Shown here: positions 46,220 through 58,862 of the stretch, piece after piece
Position numbering within the stretch: the stretch's first letter is position 1
How the letters are laid out: each line of letters begins with the position of its first letter
NCBI RefSeq assembly: GCF_046630445.1
Contig: NC_092337.1
Location: 369,945,501 to 370,009,500 of the forward strand
Direction of reading: 5' to 3'
DNA length: 64,000 nucleotides
Source of the DNA: Rutidosis leptorrhynchoides
Taxonomy: Eukaryota > Streptophyta > Magnoliopsida > Asterales > Asteraceae
Notes under the pieces: generated by a model
The model's input: the letters and a program-made list of their open reading frames with translations, nothing else
Databases searched by the model: none
Told to the model about the DNA's origin: nothing
Position numbers and translations under genes: made by a program

Positions 46220-46767
46220 GTAAGATTCAGATCCACTTCGTAAATATATTTATTTATTTTTTCATTTTGTCAATTGAATCTTGCTCTCGTTTTTATTTCG
46301 ATTGATCAATTAACATATTCAATCTTAGGATTCCATTCCTGAAATATTGATTTTGCGATTGATTTCGGTTGTTTAATTCTCCTTTTTATTAATTTGTTGG
46401 TTTTAGGGTTAGTTTTAGATATTTGAAATAAGTATTAAAAGAATTCGTGATTTTGATGATAAGTTTTAATGTGATATTTTGCATAATATATTTGTTTACG
46501 TATATTTTTATTTTATGCTTATGATTTAGCTTATGTAAATGTATATACAATACATATATATGTTGTGTGTTTTTATATTTTTATTAATGTGATACATCTT
46601 ACTTTTTATGAAACAAAAGTAATATTTTTATTACAGTTTTTAAGCCTGCAATTTGTAAATGTTAAAACAACATTATTAAACCTGCAACTTGTATGATTTA
46701 TGCGATATATATCGGATTTTGTGACTGCTGATGCCTGATTTAGTTTGTATTGGATTTTATATTGCAG
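46220..46767 (+). other. Probable leader intron of the PP2A-A gene
   Basis: Donor CTG/GTAAGA at 46220 and acceptor ATTGCAG at 46761-46767, 17 bases before the start codon. A leader intron is inferred from the splice signals only. Confidence 0.5.
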
Positions 46768-46784
46768 TACGTTTGTGAGCTGCA

Positions 46785-49700
46785 ATGTCGATGGGGGATG
46801 AGCCGTTGTACCCAATAGCGGTATTGATAGATGAGTTGAAAAACGACGATATACAGTTGCGGTTAAATTCAATTAGAAGGCTGTCAACTATCGCTCGTGC
46901 TCTGGGTGAGGAACGTACCAGAAAGGAGTTGATACCCTTCTTGAGTGAAAACAATGATGATGATGACGAGGTTCTTCTTGCAATGGCAGACGAATTAGGC
47001 GTCTTTATTCCTTATGTTGGAGGAGTTGAACATGCTAATGTGTTGTTACCTCCTCTTGAAACACTTTGTACTGTTGAAGAAACTTGTGTGAGGGAGAAAG
47101 CGGTTGAGTCATTATGCAGGATTGGATCACAGATGAAGGAGACTGATTTGGTTGACTTTTTTGTACCTTTGGTCAAGGTTAGTTTATGATTACTTATTTG
47201 GGTTTTACTGGTGTGTTTGGTAAGGAGCTTTTAGCTTATATGAAAAAACTCTTATCTAATAAAAAACTTCGTTTGGTTAAAAGAGATTGAAGGTTTTAGA
47301 CAGAAGGAAAAAGCTAGAACCTAAAAGCTACTAGAACTAGCGTTTGAGAAAAAGCTCTTAGCTTTTAGCCGGTTTACTCTTTTTTTTAACCGCAACAGCT
47401 ACTATGCCAAACAACTAAATACATCTAAAAAGCCACTAGCTACCAGCAACCAACTAGTTCTACGAAACATACCCTTAGACAAAGGGAAAAAACTAGAATC
47501 TTCTAGAACTAGCATTTGAGAAAAAGCTCCTAGCTTTTAGCAAGTTTACTCTTTTTTTAATTGCAACAGCTACTCTGCCAAACACCTAAATACATCTAAA
47601 AAGCTACCAGCAACCAACTAGTTTTACTTAACATATCCTTAGACAAAGGGAAAAAGCTAGAAGCTTCTAGAACTAGCATTTGAGAAAAAGCTCCTAGCTT
47701 TTTGTCAGTTTACTCTTTTTTTAACAGTCCAGCTACTCTGCCAAACAACTAAATACATCTAAAAAGTTACCAGCTAGTTTTACCTAACATACCCTACATA
47801 TGAATTTATCTGTCCATTATCAAGTTCATAACGGTTTCTATGGGTTGCAGAGGCTAGCGGCTGGTGAGTGGTTCACCGCACGTGTGTCGGCATGCGGGTT
47901 GTTTCACATTGCATATCCGAGTGCCCCTGACTCATTAAAGGCGGAACTAAGGTCAGTATACAGTCAGTTATGTCAAGATGACATGCCTATGGTTCGAAGA
48001 TCTGCTGCTACAAACTTGGGAAAGTTTGCTGCTACAATGGAACCTGGTCATCTCAAGACTGACATCATGCAAATATTTGAGGATCTTACTCAAGATGGTA
48101 AAAAGGATTTAGGTTTTAATTCTGTTTTTATTATCATTAATTGGTGTTTGTTGTTGGTATTAATCTTGTTTTTGTTACAGATCAAGATTCTGTACGTTTA
48201 CTAGCCGTTGAGGGTTGTGCTGTACTTGGGAAGTTGTTACAACCCCAGGACTGTGTTGCACATATTCTTCCTGTCATTGTTAATTTTTCTCAGGTTAACT
48301 CTTAATTCTACTTTATAGAGTAGATATATTATAATTGTTGGTTCTTTTTTTTTTTTTTTATCTATTCTTCTGAAAAATTTCATTTTTAAAACATTACTTT
48401 CTAAAGTTACTATTCAAACGGTATCTTCTTATTCAGGACAAGTCATGGCGTGTTCGGTACATGGTAGCAAATCAGTTATATGAATTATGCGAAGCTGTGG
48501 GCACGGAACCTACCAAGTATGCTCGTAACTATTATATTATTGTATCATGTTAATATGGTGTTGTAGTACATATAAGCTTATATGACAAACACCGCTATAT
48601 CTCATTATTTTGATGTTTTTCTTGTAAATAAGTTTTGAAATATGTTAATGAATCATAATTTATGCAAACCGGATCTTTTTTCTCAAGCTTTTTTTCACAA
48701 GTTTTACAATTTATGGATGACATCCTACTTAAAGTGAAATAAGAAAAACTTGTGTAAAACATGGATTAACTTGATTTTGTTTGTTTCAAATCAATGTTTA
48801 ATCTTGAAAAATGTTATACAATAATCGAAATAAATTTTATTTCGCATGAAAATCATCAAAATAAAGTGATTTGAAGGTCTTTGTCATATAAGCTTATATG
48901 TACCACAATACCATATTCACTTTCCCCTAATATTATTGGCATATTATGATATCTCAACAAGCCGAGCTCGTATATGAATTTGTTATTTTTGTTTTTATTT
49001 ATTGATTACACTATTCAATCATTGTTTTTTGTCCTTTTGAAATTAATAGGTCGGAGTTGGTCCCAGCATATGTAAGGCTACTTAGAGATAATGAAGCCGA
49101 AGTTCGCATAGCAGCTGCCGGAAAGGTCACCAAGTTCTCCCGCATTTTAAATGCCGAACTTGCAATTCAACATATTCTTCCTTGCGTGAAAGTTAGTTAT
49201 TCACTCTTAAACAACCGAGCTATTATATAAATTCTGTTATTTTCTGTTATTATTCAGTTATCTAACACCTACCAATGACATGTAGGAATTGTCTTCTGAT
49301 TCTTCTCAGCATGTGAGGTCTGCTTTGGCCTCCGTTATAATGGGCATGGCTCCTGTTTTAGGAAAAGTAAGGATATTATAATAGTATGATTTATCTTTAT
49401 GGCATCATTTATTATTTATATTGATTGATACTTTTAGAGTAAATTATACACCAATAGTCTTTGTGGTTTACATGAAATTACACCATCTATCTATCTTTTG
49501 AAAATTACAATGGTCATCCTTGTGGTTTTAATGAAATTACACAAGTTGTTTTTATCTTTCAAAAAAATTACATTGATCGTCCCTGACATATTTTAAATTG
49601 TACGTTGATGGTCCTTTATTCAAAATGTGTATAAATAGGAGGGACCAGATCAATGTAATTTTTTAATGATAAAGACGATTGGTGTATTAACATGATAACC

Positions 49701-51002
49701 ATAAGGACTATCACTAAAATTTTCTAAAGATAAGGACGGTTGGTGTAGTTTAATGTAAACCACGGGGACTGTTCATATAATTTACTCATAATTTTATCAA
49801 ATGTATTATTCATTTTGTGTTTGATGGTAATTTGCAGGATGCAACAATTGAACAACTCCTTCCTATTTTTCTTTCACTATTGAAGGATGAGTTCCCTGAT
49901 GTACGCCTCAATATCATCAGTAAGCTAGATCAAGTGAATCAGGTACACACCTGTTTTTTTATGATTTAGTTTATGTTTTTCACTTCGCAAGTATTGTTTG
50001 CAACTAATGTCAGTTGTTGTTGCAGGTAATTGGGATCGATCTTTTGTCTCAATCCTTATTACCGGCAATCGTTGAACTTGCGGAAGACAGGCATTGGAGG
50101 GTTCGATTGGCTATCATCGAATACATACCTCTGTTGGCAAGTCAATTAGGTGTAGGCTTTTTTGATGATAAGCTAGGTGCTCTCTGCATGAAATGGTTAC
50201 AAGACAAGGTGGTGCATCACACCCTTAATATTATATAGTTATATGTATATGTATATATGTATATATACATATACAGGTTTACTGACCTAAAGTGGATATT
50301 TGTTGCAGGTTTACTCCATTAGAGATGCGGCTGCTAATAACTTAAAGCGCCTTGCAGAGGAATTTGGTCCGGATTGGGCAATGCAGCACATTGTTCCACA
50401 GGTTATTCTCATGGTTTGCATAATAAATGCTTGCAGTGTTAAGGGGTAGTTTTGGTATTCACTAAATGACATTGTTTTTTGACAGGTGTTAGATATGGTT
50501 AACAACCCACATTACTTGCATCGCATGACAGTTCTTCGTGCAATTTCCCTACTTGCTCCTGTTCTCGGGTCAGAAATCACATGTTCAAAATTGCTTCCCG
50601 TGATTGTTACTGTCTCCAAAGACGGGTGAATTTATCTCTTAAATATAATCTCTCTTTTCTTTTGGCACTCTTTATGCTAATTTACCATAAATGTGTTTTC
50701 AGGGTGCCCAATATCAAATTTAATGTAGCAAAAGTCCTGCAATCCTTAATCCCCATTGTTGACCATTCTGTAAGTTACTCTCTACACAATTATCAAATAT
50801 GATCACACGTGCCAAGTAAGCATATGTACTAACTCATGCTTATTCAGTTAAGTGAACGTAATTATTGTTTTCGGTTGTGCAGGTTATGGATAGTACTATT
50901 AGGCCATGCCTTGTTGAATTGTCTGAGGACCCTGACGTTGATGTCCGTTATTTTGCAAACCAAGCACTTCAGTCGAACGGTAACGACATGATGTCAAGCT
51001 AG
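46785..51002 (+). CDS. PP2AA: Serine/threonine protein phosphatase 2A, 65 kDa regulatory (scaffold) subunit A
   Basis: Twelve coding exons: 46785-47177, 47851-48097, 48181-48293, 48437-48516, 49050-49191, 49286-49366, 49838-49942, 50026-50208, 50309-50401, 50486-50625, 50703-50769 and 50883-51002. They are GT-AG throughout and total 1,764 nt, giving 587 aa, the family length. The start [20 protein letters not shown] and the end [16 protein letters not shown] are diagnostic. The protein is an array of HEAT repeats (15 known in the family), with recognisable helices such as [20 protein letters not shown] and [20 protein letters not shown]. It scaffolds the catalytic C subunit and variable B subunits of PP2A in cytosol and nucleus; in Arabidopsis the family includes RCN1, involved in auxin and stress signalling. 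Three MITEs lie in introns 1, 4 and 6, away from splice sites. I see no defect. Confidence 0.97.
47209..47794. mobile_element. Tourist-like MITE with internal triplication, PP2A-A intron 1
   Basis: The ends TGGTGTGTTTGGTAA and the complement of TTACCTAACATACCC are imperfect inverted repeats, flanked by TAC (47206-47208 and 47795-47797). Inside are three tandem units of about 160-180 bp, each with CTAGAACTAGC, TTTGAGAAAAAGCTC and GCCAAACA words. They begin near 47300, 47478 and 47641. No coding capacity. Confidence 0.65.
48552..48917. mobile_element. MITE with about 40-bp inverted repeats, PP2A-A intron 4
   Basis: The left arm AATATGGTGTTGTAGTACAT continues through ATAAGCTTATATGACAAA. The right arm is its complement, ending CAATACCATATT, with few mismatches over about 40 bp. 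366 bp. I find no clear target duplication, so no superfamily is given. Confidence 0.75.
49437..49787. mobile_element. MULE-like MITE, PP2A-A intron 6
   Basis: The ends GAGTAAATTATA and TATAATTTACTC are inverted, with longer GTGGTTTACAT-type arms. Nine-base flanks ATACTTTTA and ATAATTTTA match at 8 of 9 positions, the target size of Mutator-like elements. 351 bp. Confidence 0.68.
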
Positions 51003-51224
51003 AGTAACCCACTGTTGAATTCGCCTTATTCTTTCAGCAAACTAAAGACTCATCTACATAGATGCTTAAGTTTTACCACATTACTGTATCTTCTTTTAAT
51101 GATTCTTTTTTGTTGTGTTTATTCAAACAAAAGACAGAAAGGTTAAAGAAATGAGTGGATAACATTTCTAACTATTATAGTTTGGCCATTTGAATAATTG
51201 GATGTGTCAAGTTGTGAAATAACT

Positions 51225-52583
51225 AGGGGTAGGGGTGTCTTCGATATGTTCACAAAAGAAACGAGAGACAGGAAAACACTTTTGACTACGATTAAAAGGA
51301 ACAATCTCAAATAGGCCAAGATCTTATTTACTCTCATCGGTTCAATTTTCGATTTTTCGATTCGATTTTCTCGGTTTTGAAATTTTAAAAATCAAAGCCG
51401 AAAATCTTCCCGGAACCAATGCAAATATTAAAAACGAAACGTTCGGTTTCTGTTAAAACCAAATTCGACTTCCAAATCATCTTTTTCTTTTACTTTTTTT
51501 TTTTCACGAGATAAACATTATATTATTAACTTTTTAAAGTGTCATACTAAACTAAAACATCTAATTGAACATATATATAAATTTACAAAATATAATAAGC
51601 TTGTAGAATATCATAATACGATACATGTTTGTAGGTTCTAGTTGGTTTGTGAGTTCAGAAAAGAAACGAGAGACAAGAAAACATCTTTGATTTACGATTA
51701 AAGGGAACAATCTCAAATATACAAATTTACTTGTTTGTGGGTTCTAGTCGGTTTTCTTTTTTGCCGTCTAGTGGTTGTGATGTATTTTTGTGGCTACGAG
51801 ACCATCTTGTAGCACTTGCTCTTCATTGTTCAACTCTTATATTAATAATATTCATCGGGTATGATTCATTACCCAAACAAATATACTAAGAAAATGAATA
51901 AACTCAATAACTGAGAGCAAACTTTGTGTTAGTCATAGTATAAACTTTTTCAATAATAAAATGTTGTAAAGGAAATTGTGCACAAATTTACCTTTTTTTG
52001 TTGCGAAAAAACTAAATAACTTTTATAACATAAAGGAAAAACTTCATCCAATAGATTAAACTCAACACAACTATAGAAAGAAAACATCCAAGCTCAACTT
52101 ATAAAACAACAAACTAAACTATAGCTCACAATCAACATACACAAATGTTATTGGTTCAATATATATACACACATAATTGACTTGAACATGAAAGTCTACT
52201 TAAAATGGTTACAGTTTTAAAAATTTGGAATGAAAAAAATTAGGGAACATATGAAATTATAGTTTCAAATAGGAATTCAAATCCGAGTAAGCGTAATTTC
52301 ATTAAAAGTTGAGATATTTACTTAAATCGTATTTCATACATGTATACAATAATATTAATAACTTAATATATTTACTTAATATTTTATAAATTCAATTCGG
52401 TATTCGGTTAATCAAATTCAGAATTTTCAAAAACGAAAACCGAACAGAAAAATCGAATTCAGATTCGGTTTCGATTTTACATGATTCGAAAATCATTTTT
52501 CAAATTCGGTTTGATTTTTTCGATTTGGTGTCGATTCGATATTTGATGCAAACGATTTCAACCCAAATATTGAACACCTCTGA
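51225..52583. mobile_element. hAT-like non-autonomous element (1.36 kb)
   Basis: The 8-bp duplication AAATAACT is perfect at 51217-51224 and 52584-52591. The ends are of the AGGGGTGT type (complement of GAACACCTCTGA on the right). Subterminal regions are dense in TTCGGTTT/AAACCGAA words on both sides, characteristic of a plant hAT family. A block with GAAACGAGAGACA...GGAACAATCTCAAATA is present twice (about 51257-51318 and 51660-51720). No transposase frame. It lies 222 bp downstream of the PP2A-A stop. Confidence 0.8.
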
Positions 52584-53666
52584 AAATAACTCATTTAGTT
52601 TCTCTCATTCACTTTCTCATGCTTAAAAATGTGGGAAAAGAACTTCTGTAATATGCCATAAGATGCAAAATTTAAGAATAGCTATAATTTTGTTAGCATA
52701 TTATTGCTAAATTATAAATATAGTGGTTGTTTATACTTGTATCTAAGGTTGCAGAAATCACTATTCAGGAATGACTCGGTCGAGATTTTGGAAGGAGTAA
52801 TCGGCAATTTGAAGATTAATCTGGGATTATTCGAATTATACTTTATACATTTAAAATAATATATTTCAAAAATTAGATGTGTAAATATAAAAGAAATTCA
52901 TAAAATAAATATAAATATAAACTTCAAAATAATTGTCTAAGATTGTTCGTATTATTCAAAAACTCTAAAATCCTAGTTTAAATTCATGTTAAAATGTTGA
53001 CCAATTTTGGCTTTTGATCGATTTTGATTTTATGAGTTAGAAGGGAATTCTTTCCCTTACTTTTGACGATTCGAGATAACTAAAGAGTATTACGCAAAAA
53101 AAAAAAAAAATTTACTTTCTTCCTATTTGGTTGTGATTATTAACTACACGTCATTTGCAGTTTATAAAGGGTTTATTTTCTGTTAATGTAATGTACTTGT
53201 CACAGATTTCTTTTTTCTAAGCATTTATTTTCCAAAATTTGTGCCACGTTTTTCTTGATTGTGTTGATTTTAGGATATGGTAGTGAGGTAGAAATGGTAC
53301 TATGGTAGTGAGGTCATAGTGGAAATTTCGGACTGAATAAATAATGTTGTTAAAGATGGTGTTGCATAGTGATGGTGCTGATGTTCAGAGGTGGAGATGC
53401 ATGATAGGGTTGGTAGTTAAGATGGTGTCGTCAAAAAGTGTTGAAGATGATGAAGGTGATGAGGTGGAAGCTTACGTGGCATAGAGAAAAATGTATTCAA
53501 ATTTTGATAACATGCATGGCAGTGAAGTCCGTGTTAACATATTAGCCTCTCCAAGCTTAGCCACATAATCGATCAAGTCTTGACATGTTACTATTGATTC
53601 CGGTTAATGACTACTTAAAATACAAGTGATTAATAACTTTAATACATACACTAGAGGTTTTAACAT
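52584..53666. other. Intergenic stretch
   Basis: AT-rich sequence with no frame, RNA gene or repeat boundary I can support. Confidence 0.4.
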
Positions 53667-53781
53667 GGGGATGATTCTCACACACACTTTTTTGATCCTC
53701 ACACACCTATTTTAACCTTTTACTCTTCTAATAATACTCAATTAGTGTGTGAGGATCAAAAAAGTGTGTGAGAATCACCCC
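53667..53781. mobile_element. 115-bp hairpin MITE, MULE type
   Basis: Perfect 9-bp duplication TTTTAACAT at 53658-53666 and 53782-53790. The arms GGGGATGATTCTCACACACA and the complement of GTGTGTGAGAATCACCCCC pair over about 38 bp with very few mismatches, leaving a loop of about 35 bp. Transcription through it would give a long near-perfect hairpin. Confidence 0.88.
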
Positions 53782-54033
53782 CTTTTAACATATATGTTTA
53801 TATTTATTTTATATCGAATATTTTCGTGACAAGTTCGATACATTTGCAAAAAGTTAACTACTACATTTGTCCTCATTTAGAGCCCCATATACAGACGTGC
53901 TAATAAATTAACATGTCCTTTTAAACAAATGGACACGTCTAGTTAGAAAAAAGGCGGAATACCTCTAATTAACATATTATTTAGACATGTTGACACGTCT
54001 AATTGTAACACTCGAATTTCCAAAGGCTGGGTG

Positions 54034-54215
54034 GACCGGCGGTCTAGATTGGCCCGGCGATCCAACCTTAGTTCAAAGGCAAAACAGGAGCAAACTGGAC
54101 CGGCGGTCCAGATTGGCCCGACGGTCCAGATTGGCCCGACGGTCCAGCATTAGGTTTTTTTTGTCAACATGTCAGAATTGGACCGGCGGTCCACTTTGGA
54201 CCGGCGGTCCACAGC
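54034..54215 (+). repeat. Array of GGACCGGCGGTCC-type near-palindromes
   Basis: Seven copies or variants of GGACCGGCGGTCC / GGCCCGACGGTCC, separated by AGATT, ACTTT or longer spacers, within the first 210 bp of the LTR. Confidence 0.85.
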
Positions 54216-55507
54216 GGGACTTTTGTTATTTTTGTAATTTTGTAAAATTGAAGAGGGTAATTTGGTCTTTTCACTTATGGACGGTTTTAAGTCCCAAGAT
54301 CAGATCTTATCCTCATTTTCATCCTCATTCTCACCAACCAAACCCTCTAGAGAGAGAGAGAGAGGAGAGTTCTAGTGAGAGAAAGCTTGAATGGGTGAAG
54401 ATGGTGGTGAATTTTGCCCAAATTGGAAGCGGGTTTTGGTTCTCGTTGATGTTTCTTGTTACTAGCTCGATTTTGGAGTTGAGGTAAACCCTAGATTTGA
54501 TTTAATTACTTTGATTTGGATTTGGGGTTAGGGTTTGTGCTAGTTAGGGTTATAAACTCCATTTCTTGTGATTTTGGGGTTTTTTTTTGGTAAGATTCAT
54601 GTAAGTAAACTCAAATTGGTGACTTAGAGTTTTGATTGATGAAATTGTAAGTTTGGGTCTTGCATATGTTGGTTTAAACCTTAGAACACTTGTGTACTAG
54701 TGATTTTGGTGTTGTGTTGACTTGATTTTGGGTGTAAACCCTAATTTAGGTCAAAATGGGTTTTGTGTTGAAATGTGTGAAGTGTTCTTGATTTTTGGTG
54801 AATCAAGTATGTAAATACTTGGTTTAGGTGTTAATTAGTGTTTTAAAAATATAATCACTAGCCGTTAGTGATTATGGGTGTTTTTATGAATTGTGTCAAA
54901 ATGGGTTGACTTTGATTGGGTCAAATTTTGGTAATGACATTAATTTTGGATAAATGGATGTTAAACACTTTTGTTAAGTGTTAAATGACGTTTTTGAATG
55001 AAAGAAATCGTGGGAAGTGATTTTGGTTTAAAATGGTATTTTAACATAAGTCAAATGTGGTCAAACGCAATATGGGTCAATATTACACATGTTGGGGTTT
55101 TGGTGTAAATGATGTTTGAAGTGATTACTACCTAAGTAGTAAGTTAGTGCTAAGACCTAGGTTGGTCTAAATGGTTTCAAGTATAAATTGGGTTAGTTTG
55201 TACTTGTTTAAATGGGTCGGAATTACCATCCGTAGTGGTAATTGGTGAAGTCCACTTTAGGTGTCTAAATGGGCGGATTGTGGAGGTAGGTATAAACCCT
55301 TGGTTAAGGGCGTTGGTATAAATTCTCTTTTAGAGAATGTGTGTTTATGTGTATTGTACTATATGTGTATTATAGGTAAAGGTTTGCTTGGTTGCGTTGG
55401 AGGCGATTTACATACATGACTTGTGCGGGCATTTCAAGGTTAGTGGAATAATTTTATGTGTATGTATATGATGCATTTATTTGTGTAGCGTGAGATGTGA
55501 AGTGTCG

Positions 55508-55710
55508 AAGTGTTAAGACACCACATTTCACGTGACGAGTGAAGTGTCGAAGTGTTAAGACACCACTCCGGAAATTATAACGAGTGAAGTGTCAAAGTGT
55601 TAAGACACCACTCCGGAAAGTATAATGGGTGAAGTGTCGAAGTGTTAAGACACCACTCCGGGATGTATGATGGCTGAAGTAATGAAGTGTTAAGATACCA
55701 CCCGGGGGTT
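55508..55710 (+). repeat. Tandem array of about 47-bp units (5 copies)
   Basis: The unit contains GAAGTGTCGAAGTGTTAAGA and CACCACTCCGG. The outer copies are more diverged. Each unit can form a small GTGTC...GACAC stem. Confidence 0.88.
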
Positions 55711-56357
55711 AGTGATACGCGGTGTTAAGTACACTAATGGATGTTGTGCACTCCGATGGTCTTTCGCGAGAACCATTCCCTTGTACGATTGGTTAACCAT
55801 GGTTATGTGTTGTAGTTTTAGCATATTAAATTGTGAACTATATGCTATTGGCGATGCTAGTTGTGAATTGCGGATATTTAGTTTATACATTGTGATTGCA
55901 TGGTTGTTGAATTGCTAGCTCGTATGCGGTATTTGTGTAAGTGTTTGCAAGTTAGTAGATTATATATGTATATGTATAATTATTGCATTCACTAAGCTTT
56001 ATGCTTACCGCTCTCGTTGTTTACCTTTTTACAGGTATTGTGATTGTGAAGCTAGCTAGTTGATAGACTAGATGCGTAGGAGCGCTTGGGCTCGATGGGG
56101 TAGCTTTTGGACATTTGGACGAGGATTGGGGATTTGGTAGTCCCCGGGATTATGCTCTTGGTATCGGGTTGGGTTATTGAGTCTTAACCCGTATTTTGTG
56201 TAATTGGGTCATTATAAGTTGTTAAACGTAACGTTATGATATTATGTTTTTGGTTAAAACAGAGTTGGAAATGTCATTTATTATGAACGCTATATTGGGA
56301 CCTAACTTATAAAAAAACAGTGCTTCGTTTTTGGTAAACGGATTTGGGGTCGTTACA

Positions 56358-58374
56358 AGTGGTATCAGAGCATGGTCTAAGGGATATAGGTAACTTTGTG
56401 ATAGGTGCCTAGACTTAGACTTGACGGTGTGGAATTGTATGCGAACTTGTAAAAATACGGGTCAGGATGATAATAGTTAGTGCCTTACCGTAGGTACACT
56501 AACTAGGACATGTGGATAGGTGAGGCCTTAATTGTTGTTTACGCTTGTGCCTTAGATAGATAGTGCCTAGTGTAAGTAGGCTGACTCGGATATCGGAAGG
56601 AATAATAGTCACCTAGGTTGTAGGTTGACTCGTTGTTGCGGTGTATATGTGTGTATATATTATTATACTATATATAGTGTACGGTGTGTTAGCAATGAGT
56701 CCAATGGTGGGGCTCGGGTACTTGGGGGTTTTGGATAATCCAGTCTAACGTCGGGACATCACTTGTTTAGAGGTGAATGTATGTTGTATTGTGTGAATGT
56801 TGCGCTACTCCGGGTAAAGTACTTTGCGTGACCATGTAGGAATGGTAAGGTACGCAATTGTAATAGTGACTGATCACCATTATTACGAAAGTGTAGCTTG
56901 ACACCAAGCATGACATGACGAGTACCGAGCGGAGAAAACATGGCATGGTTGGGGTAAATTTGGGACGAAATAGGAATCATGTATTGGTTCCTAGGATATG
57001 GTGGTCTCGGGTGATGTGCTTGTTGTCACATCGGGTTCATTGTTAGTCGGGAAGTGTTACGGTGAATTCGGTTAGTTAAGGTGAGTGAGTGAAACTCACG
57101 AGTTTGGTGCGTGCTTAGCCACCCTATGTAGTGGGTGCGTTATTGAGGTTGACATTGGTTGTAGTTACACATCGTAACTAGGATGACTGATTTATGTGTG
57201 CGTGTGTGTACGACGAGGACTTGAATTCCGTAATGGAATGCGACAAGTCTAATGATTGTAGTTTGGGTTTACACTCGGTAGATTGTGTGGTTAGAGGATC
57301 TTGTAAGGATTCTAGTTGTGAGTCGCCTTGGAATTGGCAAATCGAGGAGTCTTCGGGTCATTAAACTCATGGGAGTGGGACCCATATGACAATGGTTGCG
57401 ATGGTGTGTTAGTGTGTGGTCGATTATAGAGTAACATTCCTAACGGAATATCCCATGTAGTTGTGGTTGCGCCGATATGTGGAAGGGTGTAAGACTTGGG
57501 GTTCCCGAGCATCTCCTTAGTGTTAGATGAAGGGCTTCGTTAGGCTATATTGTTTGGCCTTGTGGAATTGCGGGTAGCGTGTGATCGCTAGTAACTTTTG
57601 ATAAGACAATAAACTGTAAGGTTTGTCGGGTAGGTATGACTTCGGGTCATTATTGTGGAGAGATGGGTGACATCGGGTTTATGGAACCTAAAGATCGAGT
57701 TTCTAAATCTCGGTAGATTGTGGTGGGAGTCTGCATGACACTGCGTCAGGTGCCTCTTTATACCTGCTAGTGTAATGTTCGACTCCGGTAGTGGTGTGAT
57801 CACTTTGTGCTTAGGGTGCCCATGAGATACCCTTGGAAGCGGCGGAGATTACAATAGCGATCAACGGATGATAGTAATTCGACGATTGCGAAAGTCGAAG
57901 TTTAAAGAGCATTGCGGTAAATACTCCTTATGAAGTGACGGATGAGCGAATCTTGTTGCTCTTAAGTGGTAGACGGGTAAAGGTGATCGGTGAGCCGGTA
58001 ATGGACTTAATGTTCAGTTAGGCTGAAGGTTATGATGAAGGTTTGACATTGCGGTCGACGCAATAATTGTGTCGGATTGGTCACTCTTCACCATGAGAGT
58101 GGGCAGTTGTTGATAATTGTTCGTTGAATGGAAGGTCAGGTGATCTTGACCAAAAAGCGTGACTGATGAAGCGGAGTGGCATATGCCTATGCTTAGAGGC
58201 GTATGTAAGAGTTTAGTGGAGTTCACCTTGTGGAAGGCGAAGAGTTGTTAGTTGTAAATTGTAGTAGGAAGGTACGATGTCATCGCGTGTACGACATCTC
58301 AAGTGATTGTGTTTGACGGCTCTGAGAGCCTAAAGTGAATTCGTGGTGAATTGATATTTATGACTGATAGTGCT
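56358..58374 (+). other. Non-coding interior of the LARD-like element, left part
   Basis: 2.0 kb of moderately G-rich sequence, with no frame longer than about 75 codons on either strand and no retroviral motif. Confidence 0.6.
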
Positions 58375-58726
58375 CCAAATGAACATATATTTAGGCGCAA
58401 TATCCTTCCAATATGTAAAGTTTTCAGTTGTAATTGTTCTATTTTCAAGTAATATTCGTTTAAATAAATAAGTGCGAAGACAAAAGAAGAAAACGACGAT
58501 TTGAAGACGCAAATGACCAAAAAGCTCAAACGTACAAGTTACAATCCAAATGATTCAATTTATTGATAAGAAACGTCTAAAAATGACAATAGTACAAGCC
58601 GCAGAACGCAAAGTACAAGTTATCTAAGCATACGAAAAAACGTTCAAAAATCCGGAACCGAGACATAAACCGGGCGTAAATGTACGAGACAACGGAGCTA
58701 AAATTACAAGTCAACTATGCACAAGA

Positions 58727-58731
<5 letters not shown>

Positions 58732-58784
<53 letters not shown>
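58732..58784. repeat. (AT)n microsatellite
   Basis: AT run inside the solo LTR, positionally equivalent to 15132-15191. Confidence 0.93.
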
Positions 58785-58788
<4 letters not shown>

Positions 58789-58862
58789 TATATATTATAT
58801 TATATATTAATTAATTCGAGCAGCCCACGTTTTGCAAATCAAAAATATCTGATCCAGGCTGG

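Larger units (their letters stand above)
54004..56357 (+). repeat. 5' LTR of the LARD-like element
   Basis: 2,354 bp with TG...CA termini and a primer site immediately downstream. It carries a GGACCGGCGGTCC motif array near its start and a 47-bp tandem array at 55.5-55.7 kb. Confidence 0.85.

Noticed and set aside
46606-46954. Antisense frames over the start of the PP2A-A gene
   Set aside because: Shadows of a well-supported sense exon and leader intron; no independent signal.
54313-54487. Frame following the palindrome array ending in SSILELR as a gene start
   Set aside because: Lies within the LTR leader; composition and context are those of LTR sequence, and no exon continuation is recognised.
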